From the NCBI GenBank assembly GCA_035644215.1, contig DASQPA010000319.1, positions 1-54,556 of the forward strand: a DNA stretch of 54,556 bases, read 5' to 3'. The stretch comes from DASQPA01 sp035644215. Its GTDB lineage: Bacteria > Acidobacteriota > Thermoanaerobaculia > Multivoradales > UBA5704. The position numbers and the translations under genes were made by a program. Positions 23,834-31,890 of this stretch are shown here, in pieces (position 1 is the stretch's first letter; each line of letters opens with the position of its first letter). A model generated the notes under the pieces. The model saw only the letters and a program-made list of their open reading frames with translations, was not told the DNA's origin and searched no databases.

Positions 23834-24646
23834 ATGCTCCTCCAGCTCGTGCTCGCCAGCCTGCGCCGGCGTTTCCGGCAGCTCGCCCTGATCGCCCTCG
23901 CGGTGGGGGTCGCCGCCGGCACGGTCGCCACCCTCGCCGGGTTCTCGACCCGGGTCGAGCAGCGACTGGGAGAGAGCCTGGCCGCCTTCGGCCCCAACCT
24001 CCTGGTCCGGCCGCAGGTCGGCGGCCTGCCCCGCATCCCGGCGGCCGAGCTGGCGCGGGTGCGCGCGGTGCCCGGGGTGCGCACGGCGACCGGGATTCCT
24101 CCCGGTGGCCTTGATTTCGAGCGCATCGAGGTGCGGACCGATCCGAAACAATTGGCCGGGGTGGCCCGGGCCATCGAGGGGCGGGTCGCCGGGGTCGAGG
24201 CCCGGCCGCTTCTCCGCGCCAGCGAATCGGACGCCCGGCTCACCCGCCGGCTCACCCTCGTGCTGCTGGCGGTGAGCGCCGTCTCCCTCGGGCTCGCCCT
24301 CCTCTCGGTGGGCGCCGCGACCACCGCCCTGGTGGGGGAGCGGCGGACCGAGATCGGCCTCTTCCTGGCCCTGGGCTTTACCGCCCGCCGGGTGGGCGTC
24401 CTCTTCGCCACCGAGCTCCTGGCGACCGCCCTTCTCGCCGCCACCCTGGGCGAGGTGCTGGGGGAGGTTGCGGCGCGCGGGTTGGCCAACAGTCTTCTCG
24501 GAGCGGGCGGCGGTGGCCCCCTCTTCACCCTTTCCGGCTTCGCCGCCGCGGCCTTGGCCGCGGTGCTGGTCGTCGGCCTCTCGATGACGGTGGCGCTCTC
24601 GCGGGTCGAGCGCCTCGACCCCGCCCGGGTGCTCAAAGGTGAGTGA
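23834..24646 (+). CDS. ABC transporter permease, MacB/FtsX type (second of two)
   Basis: 270 aa from the ATG at MLLQLVLASLRRRF. N-terminal helix, a short periplasmic domain and FtsX-type helices with ALVGERRTEIGLFLALGF. The shorter periplasmic loop distinguishes it from its neighbour, as expected for a heteromeric pair. Its last codons overlap the start of the ATPase gene by 8 bp, consistent with translational coupling. Confidence 0.87.
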   Translation: MLLQLVLASLRRRFRQLALIALAVGVAAGTVATLAGFSTRVEQRLGESLAAFGPNLLVRPQVGGLPRIPAAELARVRAVPGVRTATGIPPGGLDFERIEVRTDPKQLAGVARAIEGRVAGVEARPLLRASESDARLTRRLTLVLLAVSAVSLGLALLSVGAATTALVGERRTEIGLFLALGFTARRVGVLFATELLATALLAATLGEVLGEVAARGLANSLLGAGGGGPLFTLSGFAAAALAAVLVVGLSMTVALSRVERLDPARVLKGE

Positions 24647-25697
24647 GCCGGTGGCCGCCCCGTTCATTGAGGTCCTGGGGCTCTGCCGCCGCTTCGGCTC
24701 GCTCCTCGCCCTGGAGGACCTGTCGCTCGGCGTCACCCAGGGGGAGTGGGTGGCAGTGACCGGCCCCTCCGGCTCGGGGAAGACCACCCTGCTCAACATC
24801 CTCTCCGGGCTCGACCGGCCGACCTCGGGCCGGGTGCGGGTGGGGGGGACCGACCTCGCCACGCTCTCGGCCCGCGACCTGGCGCGCTACCGGCAGCGGA
24901 CGGTGGGGCTCATCTTCCAGCAGTTCCACCTCATCCCGTACCTGACGGCGCTCGAAAACGTCATGCTCTCCCAGTACGTCCACAGCATGACCGACCGCGG
25001 CGAGGCGGAGGAGGCCCTGCGGCGGGTGGGCCTGGGGGCGCGGCTCCAGCACCTGCCGAGCCAGCTCTCGGGGGGCGAGCAGCAGCGGGTCTGTATCGCC
25101 CGGGCGCTGATCAACCATCCGCCGGTGATCCTCGCCGACGAGCCGACCGGCAACCTCGACGCGGCGAACGAGGCGATCGTCATGACCCTCCTGGCCGACC
25201 TCCACCGCCAGGGCCACACCCTGCTGGTGGTGACCCACGACCCCTCGGTCGCCGAGCAGGCCGACCGCGAGATCCGCCTGGAGCACGGCCGGCTCGCCCT
25301 GCCCGACCGGCCGCAGGAGTCGGATCTCGACTCGGTGCTGGTCGACCTCTGGCGGCTGCTGGAGGAAGACGGCGTTGCCGTTTCGGTCGCCCGTCGCGGC
25401 GTCGCCGACCTCCTCGCCCAGGGACTCCTCGCCTTCGTCGACGGCCGCCTGGCCCTGACCGACCGGGGGCGCGAGCGGGCGGCCCCCATCGTCCGCCGGG
25501 AGCGGCTCGCCGAGGTGCTCCTGGCCCGCACCCTGGACCGCAACGCCGGGGGGGAGTGCGGGCGCGAACGGCCGCTCTCCGCCGGCTTCGAGGACCAGAT
25601 CTGCGCCTTCCTCGACCACCCCACCCAATGTCCGCACGGCCGGCCGATCGCGCCGGACCCGAGCTGCTGCGGCCGGACCGAAAGGCTGGACGGGTGA
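24639..25697 (+). CDS. ABC ATPase fused to a DtxR-like metal-sensing C-terminal domain
   Basis: 352 aa from a GTG overlapping the previous gene. The ATPase (1-222) has Walker A GPSGSGKTT (42-50), signature LSGGEQQR (143-150), Walker B VILADEPTGNLD and the H-loop VVTHD (MacB/LolD class). Residues 230-345 resemble the DtxR/IdeR iron-repressor C-terminal half: VADLLAQGLL, LALTDRGRERAAPIVRRERLAE, then the hallmark DHPTQCPHGRPIAP. Of the DtxR metal ligands, Cys (in GGEC) and Glu appear kept, while positions corresponding to His79 and His106 read Glu and Arg in my alignment. The helix normally preceding the recognition helix seems absent, so DNA binding is doubtful but metal sensing possible. It probably powers the two preceding permeases. 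Ligand placements need an alignment. Confidence 0.85.
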   Translation: MSEPVAAPFIEVLGLCRRFGSLLALEDLSLGVTQGEWVAVTGPSGSGKTTLLNILSGLDRPTSGRVRVGGTDLATLSARDLARYRQRTVGLIFQQFHLIPYLTALENVMLSQYVHSMTDRGEAEEALRRVGLGARLQHLPSQLSGGEQQRVCIARALINHPPVILADEPTGNLDAANEAIVMTLLADLHRQGHTLLVVTHDPSVAEQADREIRLEHGRLALPDRPQESDLDSVLVDLWRLLEEDGVAVSVARRGVADLLAQGLLAFVDGRLALTDRGRERAAPIVRRERLAEVLLARTLDRNAGGECGRERPLSAGFEDQICAFLDHPTQCPHGRPIAPDPSCCGRTERLDG

Positions 25698-26734
25698 GGC
25701 TCATCGGGAGGACCCTCGCGGTCCTGGCCCTGTCGACTCTCGCGTCGGCCGCCCCTGCCGCCACCGCCGCCAATGCCGCCAATCCCGCGATCGCGATCAT
25801 CGAGCGCCGGCTGGCCCTCATGGGGACCACCCTCTCGCTCTCCGTCGAGGCGGCCGACCGCGCCACGGCGCTCGCCGCGAGCGAGCGGGCGGTGGCGGCC
25901 CTGGAGGCCGCCGAGGCGCGGCTCTCGACCTGGCGGGACGACAGCGAGCTGGCCCGTTTGAACCATACCCCGGTGGGGGTGCCCTTCGCCCTCTCCGCCA
26001 CCCTCGCCGCCGAGCTCGGCGCCGCCCGGCAGTGCTGGCAGGCGACCGGCGGCGCCTTCGATCCCACGGTCGGCCCGCTGGTCGCCGCCTGGGGCCTGCG
26101 CACCGGGGGCCGCCGGCCGACCCCCGAAGCGTTGCGCCAGGCCCTCGCCGCCACCGGCATGGATGGCCTGGCGCTCGAATCCGGCGCCGCGGTTCGGCTT
26201 CGCCCCGGCCTCGCCGTCGAGGAAGGCGGCTTCGGCAAGGGGGCGGGGCTCCAGGCGGCGGTGGCGACGCTCGCCGGCAGCGGCGCCTCGGCCGCCACCC
26301 TGGATCTCGGCGGGCAGCTGGCGCTCTTCGGCCCCGGCCTGCGGCAGGTGGCGGTGGCCGACCCCCGCCGGCGGGACCGTCCAGTGGTCCGCCTGGCGAT
26401 CGACCACGGGTCGGTCGCCACCTCGGGCAACAGCGAGCGGGGGATCGACATCGAGGGCCGGCGCTACGGCCACCTCCTCGACCCGCGGACCGGCCGTCCC
26501 GCCCCCGATTTCGGCAGCCTGACCGTATGGGCCGGCGATGCGCTCCTCGCCGACTGCCTGTCCAAGCTCTACGTCCTGGGGCCGGACCGGGCGGTCGCCT
26601 GGGCGGCGGCGCACCCGGGGGTGGAAGTCCTGGCGCTGGTGCCCGCGGGGAAGAGACTGAAGGCGCTCGCCAGCCGGGGCCTCGCCGGACGGCTCACGGC
26701 GATCGCGAAAGAGGTGGAGATCGAGATCCGTTAA
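25694..26734 (+). CDS. apbE: FAD:protein FMN transferase (ApbE)
   Basis: 346 aa from a GTG overlapping the preceding TGA. A signal peptide (about 1-21) is followed by the ApbE/DUF375 fold with MGTTLSLSVEA, LSTWRDDSELARLN, GGAFDPTVGPLVAAWG, LDLGGQLALFG and YGHLLDPRTGRPA, the conserved motifs of the FAD-binding and Mg2+-binding core. It transfers FMN onto a Thr of exported proteins. A suitable target, the FMN-binding protein at 28223, lies in the same operon two genes downstream. Confidence 0.9.
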   Translation: MRLIGRTLAVLALSTLASAAPAATAANAANPAIAIIERRLALMGTTLSLSVEAADRATALAASERAVAALEAAEARLSTWRDDSELARLNHTPVGVPFALSATLAAELGAARQCWQATGGAFDPTVGPLVAAWGLRTGGRRPTPEALRQALAATGMDGLALESGAAVRLRPGLAVEEGGFGKGAGLQAAVATLAGSGASAATLDLGGQLALFGPGLRQVAVADPRRRDRPVVRLAIDHGSVATSGNSERGIDIEGRRYGHLLDPRTGRPAPDFGSLTVWAGDALLADCLSKLYVLGPDRAVAWAAAHPGVEVLALVPAGKRLKALASRGLAGRLTAIAKEVEIEIR

Positions 26735-26832
26735 ACCGAGAGCGGGGGCGACGGCGGCCAACCGTGGACCGCCCACCGCTCTCACGAACTCGCGCGGCGC
26801 GCAAACGCCGCGCGTGCCCGAGAGGAGATTCT

Positions 26833-28248
26833 ATGCTTTTCCCTGAGCGAGAGGGTGTCTTCCGCCGCGGCGGGAGCGGGTGGGTGGTGTTCTTCCTGGT
26901 GTTTTCGCTGTTTCTGGCTTCCGCCGTCCTGGGGCAGTCGGGCGACGATCGCCTCCGGCAGCTGGAGCAGGAGGTCGCGGCCTTGAAGGCCGAGGTGGCG
27001 AAGCTCGCGGCATCGCCGGCGAACCCGGCGAGCCCACCGGATTCTGCGCGCCTGGCCGAGATCGAGCGGCGGATCGACCTCCTCGCCGGCGAGATCGAGC
27101 GCCTGAAGATCGGCGAGGCGGCGGCGAGCGCCGACACGGCGCAGCACGGCTACGGCCCGGCGGCGTCCAAAATCTACCGCACCCCGAAGGGGGTCGCGAT
27201 CGGCGGCTATGGCGAGTCGCTCTACACCCACTATGCCGGCCGATCCGACGACGGCACCCGGGCCGACGTGACCAACCGGCTCGACCTCCTGCGCGGGGTG
27301 GTCTACGTCGGCTACCGCTGGAACGACCGCTGGCTCCTGAACTCGGAGCTCGAATGGGAGCACGGCAATACCGACAAGGGGGGCGAGGCGGCCGTCGAGT
27401 TCGCCTACCTCGACTACCTCTACCGTCCGGCCCTCTCGTTTCGCGCCGGTTTCATGCTCATGCCGGTAGGTTTCATCAACGAGCTGCACGAGCCGACCAC
27501 CTTTCTGGGGGCCAAGCGGCCGGACGTCGAGACCCTCATCATCCCCTCGACCTGGCGGGAGGGGGGGCTCGGGGTCTATGGCGAGTCCGGTCCCCTCTCC
27601 TACCGCGCCTACCTGGTGACCGCCTTGGATGCCTCCGGCTTCTCGGCCGAGGAGGGTTTGCATGAGGGGAGCGCCGAGGGCTCGAATGCCAAGGCGAACG
27701 ACTTCGCGGCGGTGGCGCGGCTCGACTACACGCCGGTCCCCGGCCTCCTGCTCGGCGCCTCGGGCTACCGGGGGAACACCGGCCAGGACCTCAAAACGGA
27801 GGCGGGTCGAAGGATCGCGGTGGGGACCAGCCTCTACGAGGGCCACCTGGAATGGAAATGGCGCGGCCTGGAGCTGCGGGGCCTGGCGGTCCAGGCGAAC
27901 CTGGGGGACGTGGCGGCGCTCGACCGGGCGCTCGATCTCGCAGGGGAAAGCTCGATCGGCGAGCGCCTGCGGGGTGGCTACGTACAGATCGGGTACGATC
28001 TCTTCGCCCGGGCGCCGCACGGCCAGCAGGCGCTGATCCCCTTCGCGCGCTGGGAGAGCTACAACCTCCAGGCGCGGGTGCCGGCCGGCTTCGCGGCGGA
28101 CCCGGCGAACGACGTCAAGAGCCTGACCCTGGGGCTCGTCTACCGGCCCTTCGACTCGGTGGTGTTCAAGGCCGACTTGCAGAACTACGACAACCGGGCC
28201 CGCACGGGTCTGGACGAGGTCCATGTCTCGCTCGGCTACATCTTTTAG
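26833..28248 (+). CDS. Outer-membrane beta-barrel (porin-like) protein
   Basis: 471 aa. Signal peptide (about 1-34, ending near VLGQ), then a coiled-coil stalk (about 38-90) and a predicted beta-barrel of alternating strands ending in the outer-membrane-type C-terminal Phe (LGYIF). This is the OprP/phosphate-selective-porin-like topology. The start was set at the ATG preceded by AGAGGAGA. In the iron operon it may be the outer-membrane pathway for iron or a redox shuttle. It overlaps the FMN-binding gene by 26 bp. Confidence 0.8.
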   Translation: MLFPEREGVFRRGGSGWVVFFLVFSLFLASAVLGQSGDDRLRQLEQEVAALKAEVAKLAASPANPASPPDSARLAEIERRIDLLAGEIERLKIGEAAASADTAQHGYGPAASKIYRTPKGVAIGGYGESLYTHYAGRSDDGTRADVTNRLDLLRGVVYVGYRWNDRWLLNSELEWEHGNTDKGGEAAVEFAYLDYLYRPALSFRAGFMLMPVGFINELHEPTTFLGAKRPDVETLIIPSTWREGGLGVYGESGPLSYRAYLVTALDASGFSAEEGLHEGSAEGSNAKANDFAAVARLDYTPVPGLLLGASGYRGNTGQDLKTEAGRRIAVGTSLYEGHLEWKWRGLELRGLAVQANLGDVAALDRALDLAGESSIGERLRGGYVQIGYDLFARAPHGQQALIPFARWESYNLQARVPAGFAADPANDVKSLTLGLVYRPFDSVVFKADLQNYDNRARTGLDEVHVSLGYIF

Positions 28249-28789
28249 GGGCACGCTCCCGGCGATCTTCTGTCTCTTGCTCGCCGGGAGCGCCCCGCTC
28301 CTCGCCCGGGTCTTCCTCACCGTGGACGAGGCGCTGAAGCTCGCCTTCCCCGGCGCCCAGGTGGCCCGCCGCACCGCCTACCTGACCGCCGAGCAGCTGA
28401 AACGCGCCCGCGATCTCGCCGGGGTGGAGATCCCGAGCGCCCTCGTCACCTCCTACGGGGCGACGCGGGACGGCCAACCGGTGTGCGTTGCCTATTTCGA
28501 CACCCACCGGGTCCGGACCCTCCCCGAGACGGTGATGGTGGTGGTCGACCCGCAGGGGAAGGTGGCGCGGGTCGAGGTGCTCTCGTTCGAGGAGCCCGAG
28601 CAGTACCTGCCGCGCGGCCCCTGGTACGGCCAGTTCGGGGGCAGAGCGCTCGGCCCCGAGCTCGACCTGAAGCGAGGCATCCACCCGGTGACCGGCGCCA
28701 CCCTGACCGCCCGCGCCACCACCGAGGCGGTGCGCCGGGTCCTCGCCCTCCACCAGGTGATTGCCAATCCCTCGAAGGCGGCGCCGTGA
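28223..28789 (+). CDS. Exported FMN-binding domain protein
   Basis: 188 aa. A signal peptide (about 1-28) precedes an FMN-binding domain. HPVTGATLTARATTEAV (about 154-170) contains the TGATLT flavinylation motif, whose last Thr is the usual FMN-attachment residue in NqrC/RnfG-type proteins. Overlap with the porin gene and proximity to apbE indicate one operon. It is probably an extracytoplasmic electron carrier that helps reduce ferric iron for the FTR1 system; that link is inference. Confidence 0.88.
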   Translation: MSRSATSFRGTLPAIFCLLLAGSAPLLARVFLTVDEALKLAFPGAQVARRTAYLTAEQLKRARDLAGVEIPSALVTSYGATRDGQPVCVAYFDTHRVRTLPETVMVVVDPQGKVARVEVLSFEEPEQYLPRGPWYGQFGGRALGPELDLKRGIHPVTGATLTARATTEAVRRVLALHQVIANPSKAAP

Positions 28790-28978
28790 GCCGGCTCGAG
28801 GCCTGGACGCCGCCGGCCTGATCTGGCAGCGGCACGTGTGGACGCGCTGGCAGCAGGGCCTTCCGGCGCGGCGGCGGGCCTAGACTAGGGGGCGGCCCCT
28901 TCGCCCCCGGCGTGCTACCATTTCCCTCCTTTGGCAACGGCGGCCCCCCTGCCGCCCCTGACGGCGAGGTTTTTTCCC

Positions 28979-30313
28979 ATGTTCGATGGTCTCCAGAACA
29001 AGCTCCAGGACGTCTTCCGCAATCTGAAGGGCGAGGGGAAGATCACCCCCGAGACCCTGGAAGCGGCCCTGCGCCAGATCCGCCTCGCCCTGCTCGAGGC
29101 CGACGTCCACATCCGGGTGGTCAAGCCGTTCATCGACCGGGTGCGCGAGCGGGCGCTGGGGCAGGAGGTGATGGAGAGCCTGACCCCCGCCCAGCAGGTG
29201 GTCAAGGTGGTGCGCGACGAGCTCGCCTCCCTCCTGGGCGAGGAGGGCACGGAGCTCCACCTGGACGGCCGGCCGGCGGTCGTCCTCCTCTGCGGTCTCC
29301 AGGGCTCGGGCAAGACCACCACGGCGGGGAAGATCGCCCTGCGCCTGAAGAAGCGCGGCAGGCATCCGCTCCTCGTCGCCGGCGACCTCCAGCGCGCCGC
29401 CGCGGTCGAGCAGTTGATCCAGGTCGGCGCGCGGGTGGAGGTGCCGGTCCTGGCGCCCGAGCCGGGAGAGACGGTCCTCGACCTCGCCACCCGGGCCTTG
29501 CACGTCGCCCGCCAGCGCGGCCACGACGTGGTCTTGATGGACACCGCCGGCCGCCTGCACGTCGACGCCGCCCTGATGGAGGAGATCCGCCAGCTCGCCG
29601 ACCGTCTCTCCCCCCAGGAGACGCTCTTCGTCGCCGACTCGATGACCGGCCAGGACGCGGTCAAGAGCGCCGAGCAGTTCGCCGCCGCCCTGCCGCTCAC
29701 CGGGGCGATCCTGACCAAGCTCGACGGCGACTCCAGAGGCGGCGCGGCGCTCTCCATCCGCACCGTGGCACGGGTGCCGATCCGCTTCGTGGGCATGGGC
29801 GAGAAGCCCGAGGACCTGGAGCTCTTCCACGCCGAGCGCATGGCCTCGCGGATGATCGGCATGGGCGACGTGCTGTCGCTCATCGAAAAGGCCGAGCAGG
29901 GGCTCGATCACGAGGAGGCCAAGCGCCTGGCCGGCCGGATCGCGCGCCAGGAGTTCAGCCTGGAGGACCTGCGCGACCAGCTGCGCCAGCTGCGCCGGAT
30001 GGGGCCGCTCGGCCAGGTCTTGGAGCTCCTCCCCAAGGTCGGGCCGCTCCGCGGTCTCGAAGGGGCGAACGTCGACGAGCGGGGCCTCGTGGTAGTCGAG
30101 GCGATCATCAACTCGATGACCCCCTTCGAGCGCCGCAAGCCGGACGTCCTGAACGGCAGCCGCAAGAAGCGGATCGCCATCGGCTCCGGCACCTCGGTCC
30201 AGGAGATCAACAAGCTCCTGAAGCAGTACAAGGGGATGAAGAAGATGATGAAAGGAGTCCAGGGCAAGTGGCTACGCCGCGCCCTGGGCGCCGGGGCGGG
30301 GATGGGGGCGTAG
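28979..30313 (+). CDS. ffh: Signal recognition particle protein Ffh
   Basis: 444 aa. N domain (1-85), GTPase domain with P-loop GLQGSGKTTTAGKIA, MDTAGRLHVD, TKLDGDSRGGAALSI, and a Met-rich M domain (about 325-444) with MTPFERRKPDVLNGSRKKRI and GSGTSVQEINKLLKQYKGM, the SRP-RNA-binding helix region. Length and order match Ffh. It pairs with 4.5S RNA and FtsY for cotranslational targeting; neither partner is in this window. Confidence 0.95.
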   Translation: MFDGLQNKLQDVFRNLKGEGKITPETLEAALRQIRLALLEADVHIRVVKPFIDRVRERALGQEVMESLTPAQQVVKVVRDELASLLGEEGTELHLDGRPAVVLLCGLQGSGKTTTAGKIALRLKKRGRHPLLVAGDLQRAAAVEQLIQVGARVEVPVLAPEPGETVLDLATRALHVARQRGHDVVLMDTAGRLHVDAALMEEIRQLADRLSPQETLFVADSMTGQDAVKSAEQFAAALPLTGAILTKLDGDSRGGAALSIRTVARVPIRFVGMGEKPEDLELFHAERMASRMIGMGDVLSLIEKAEQGLDHEEAKRLAGRIARQEFSLEDLRDQLRQLRRMGPLGQVLELLPKVGPLRGLEGANVDERGLVVVEAIINSMTPFERRKPDVLNGSRKKRIAIGSGTSVQEINKLLKQYKGMKKMMKGVQGKWLRRALGAGAGMGA

Positions 30314-30322
30314 GGGGTTACG

Positions 30323-30589
30323 CTACGACCGCACTGTGTTTTCAAGGTGCCAAGGTTCGGCACTCTGAAACATCTGCCAAAAACGACGCGGCGCCTGTGG
30401 CAAGGTGCTGAAGGGCTCCACCCCGGCCTCGAGATCGGCCTCAATCTGTACCTTGAGGACCGCCTGAAGCTTACCGGGCAAATCTCTCGGGTCTTGGGAC
30501 GCCGTCGCTAGATTCCGCTCGAGACATTGGGCCACCCACCAGCCTCTATCCTTAAAGTAGACGACGTGGAATCTGTGCTGGCGCTTCAT
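30323..30589 (-). CDS. HicB-like antitoxin-type protein
   Basis: 88 aa from the ATG with AGGAGGG upstream. It begins HRFHVVYFKDRGWWVAQCLE, then NLATASQDPRDLPGKLQAVL, the HicB N-terminal fold with a WWVAQCLE strand in place of the usual GxxxxVPELPG. I see no HicA partner beside it; minus-strand sequence to the right has only a short open stretch with no start codon. It is convergent with ffh, ending 9 bp from its stop. A Lys-rich head and compact length suggest a stand-alone HicB-like protein. Confidence 0.6.
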   Translation of the reverse strand: MKRQHRFHVVYFKDRGWWVAQCLERNLATASQDPRDLPGKLQAVLKVQIEADLEAGVEPFSTLPQAPRRFWQMFQSAEPWHLENTVRS

Positions 30590-30755
30590 GGCTCCCTCCT
30601 TTCCAAGAGACAATAACATTCAGCGAATAGCCGGGCGAAGGATACTCAGCCGATTTCGCAGAGGACCACATCGGAGACGAAGCAGGGCTCGCCGGCATAC
30701 CCCTCGGGAGGGGGATCAAGATCGGTGGGCTCCGCAGCATCCTTATATGCAGGAG

Positions 30756-30915
30756 GACCGCCCCGAAGGGGCGTAGGCAGGTAGCCTGGGTCGCAAGCCC
30801 CCAGGTTGGGTAACCTCAAGAAAACAAAGCCCCGAAGGGGCGACGGTTCTCGTGGGCCCGGACCTCCGCCCGGAGATAAATCTCCGGGCTAGAAGTTGCG
30901 CCGGATGAATCCGGC
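30756..30915. repeat. REP-like composite element
   Basis: Two CCCCGAAGGGG palindromes (30761-30771, 30830-30840) flank GGTAGCCTGGG...CCCCCAGGTTGGG. GGGCCCGG then leads to the perfect hairpin CCCGGAGATAAATCTCCGGG (30869-30888) and then ATCCGGCTTCGC. Such gene-free palindrome clusters are common in Acidobacteria and Planctomycetes. The hairpin part is shared with 17373-17404. Confidence 0.7.
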
Positions 30916-30922
30916 TTCGCGC

Positions 30923-31170
30923 GGGAGCTGAGCTGTATCTGCTTACGCTGGTCCATTGTCTCGGGAGCTGAGCCGTATCCGCTTACGCTGGCCCATTGTC
31001 CGGGGAGCTGGGCCGTATCTGCTTACGCTGGCCCAAAATCCCGGGAGCTAAGCCGTATCTGCTTACGCTGGCCCAAAGTCCCGGGAGCTGGGCTGTATCT
31101 GCTTACGCTGGCCCATTGTCTCGGGAGCTGAGCCGTATCCGCTTACGCTGGCCCAGAGTCTCGGGAGCTG
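30923..31170. repeat. 40-bp tandem repeat array
   Basis: GGGAGCTG (one copy GGGAGCTA) recurs at exactly 40-bp steps at 30923, 30963, 31003, 31043, 31083, 31123 and 31163: six full units and a partial one. Within a unit, GTATCTGCTTACGCTGG is almost invariant, while CCCATTGTC / CCCAAAATC / CCCAAAGTC varies. Many units can fold as GGGA...TGGGCC / GGCCCA...TCCC hairpins. The period is not a multiple of three, so it is not coding. It abuts the VOC gene, whose start is 85 bp beyond the last unit. Confidence 0.95.
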
Positions 31171-31254
31171 GCCTGTTGCGGAGCTCTCCTCGCTCGCCGC
31201 GGAAGGATTCGAAAGATCTGGATCACTGGAACAGCGTGGTGCTAGAGTTCCGCC

Positions 31255-31626
31255 ATGTCTCCAACTAACGGCAAGATCTGCTATATCGAGTTCCCCGCCC
31301 TCGACATCCGTCGCTCCGCCGAGTTCTACGAACAGGTCTTCGGCTGGAAGATCCGGCAGCGGGGCGACGGCGCTGTCGCGTTCGACGATACGACGGGCCA
31401 GGTAAGCGGCACCTGGACCCTCGGCCGCCCCCCGGCGGCGTCGCCGGGATTGCTGCTCTACATCATGGTCGACAGCGTCGCCGCGGCGATCGACGCCGTG
31501 ATCGCGCACGGCGGCGAGCTCGTGCAGCCCATCGGGGTGGATGCGCCGGAAATCACCGCGCGCTTCCGCGATCCAGCGGGGAACGTGATCGGCCTCTACC
31601 AGGAGCCCAGCCGCCCGGCACCATGA
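31255..31626 (+). CDS. VOC (glyoxalase/bleomycin-resistance) family protein
   Basis: 123 aa. A single VOC domain with GKICYIEFPALDIRRSAEF, YEQVFGWKIR and the closing FRDPAGNVIGLYQEP strand. The metal-ligand Glu in GNVIGLYQE is kept. Function (isomerase, dioxygenase or binding protein) cannot be told from the fold. It lies between the 40-bp array and a palindromic element, so it is isolated. Confidence 0.85.
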   Translation: MSPTNGKICYIEFPALDIRRSAEFYEQVFGWKIRQRGDGAVAFDDTTGQVSGTWTLGRPPAASPGLLLYIMVDSVAAAIDAVIAHGGELVQPIGVDAPEITARFRDPAGNVIGLYQEPSRPAP

Positions 31627-31675
31627 CCCGCATCACGACGCCATTCGGCGCCCGCCGGAGGGTAAGGGCCGCCCC

Positions 31676-31878
31676 TCATAGGCGCTAACTTTGCGGCCGC
31701 GATGGCTGGGATGAACGCAGTAGGAGGGGGTAGAGACGCCCAGCCGCTACCACAGACTTTCCTTGACCCCGAACGCCAGGGCGTCTCCAGCGCTGCGGCA
31801 TCGTAGGCGTTCCCGGCCTGCGGAGACGCCCTGGCGGCGGTGGTTCCGGCGAGGTTCGTGGTAGCGGCTGGGCCTATG
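31676..31878. repeat. Dispersed palindromic element, copies 2 and 3 (inverted pair)
   Basis: The left arm has ATAGGCGCTAACTTTGC and then GAGACGCCCAGCCGCTACCAC; the right arm has its inverse, GTGGTAGCGGCTGGGCCTATG. Nested inside are GCCAGGGCGTCTCC and GGAGACGCCCTGGC. The inverted pair gives a long palindrome of about 140 bp. Both arms match the single element at 12121-12298. The element ends 13 bp before the ppk1 stop codon, so it may also act as that gene's 3' hairpin. Confidence 0.75.
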
Positions 31879-31890
31879 CCGCCGCCCCCC

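Noticed and set aside
30552..30740. HicA partner for the HicB-like gene
   Set aside because: The short minus-strand frame overlaps the HicB-like gene start and shows no HicA fold or double-stranded-RNA-binding motif.
30923..31170. CRISPR array
   Set aside because: The 40-bp units are contiguous and similar throughout; there are no unique spacers and no cas genes.
31063..31509. Minus-strand ORF across the VOC gene and 40-bp array
   Set aside because: Its sequence is antisense to a clear VOC domain and to non-coding repeats.
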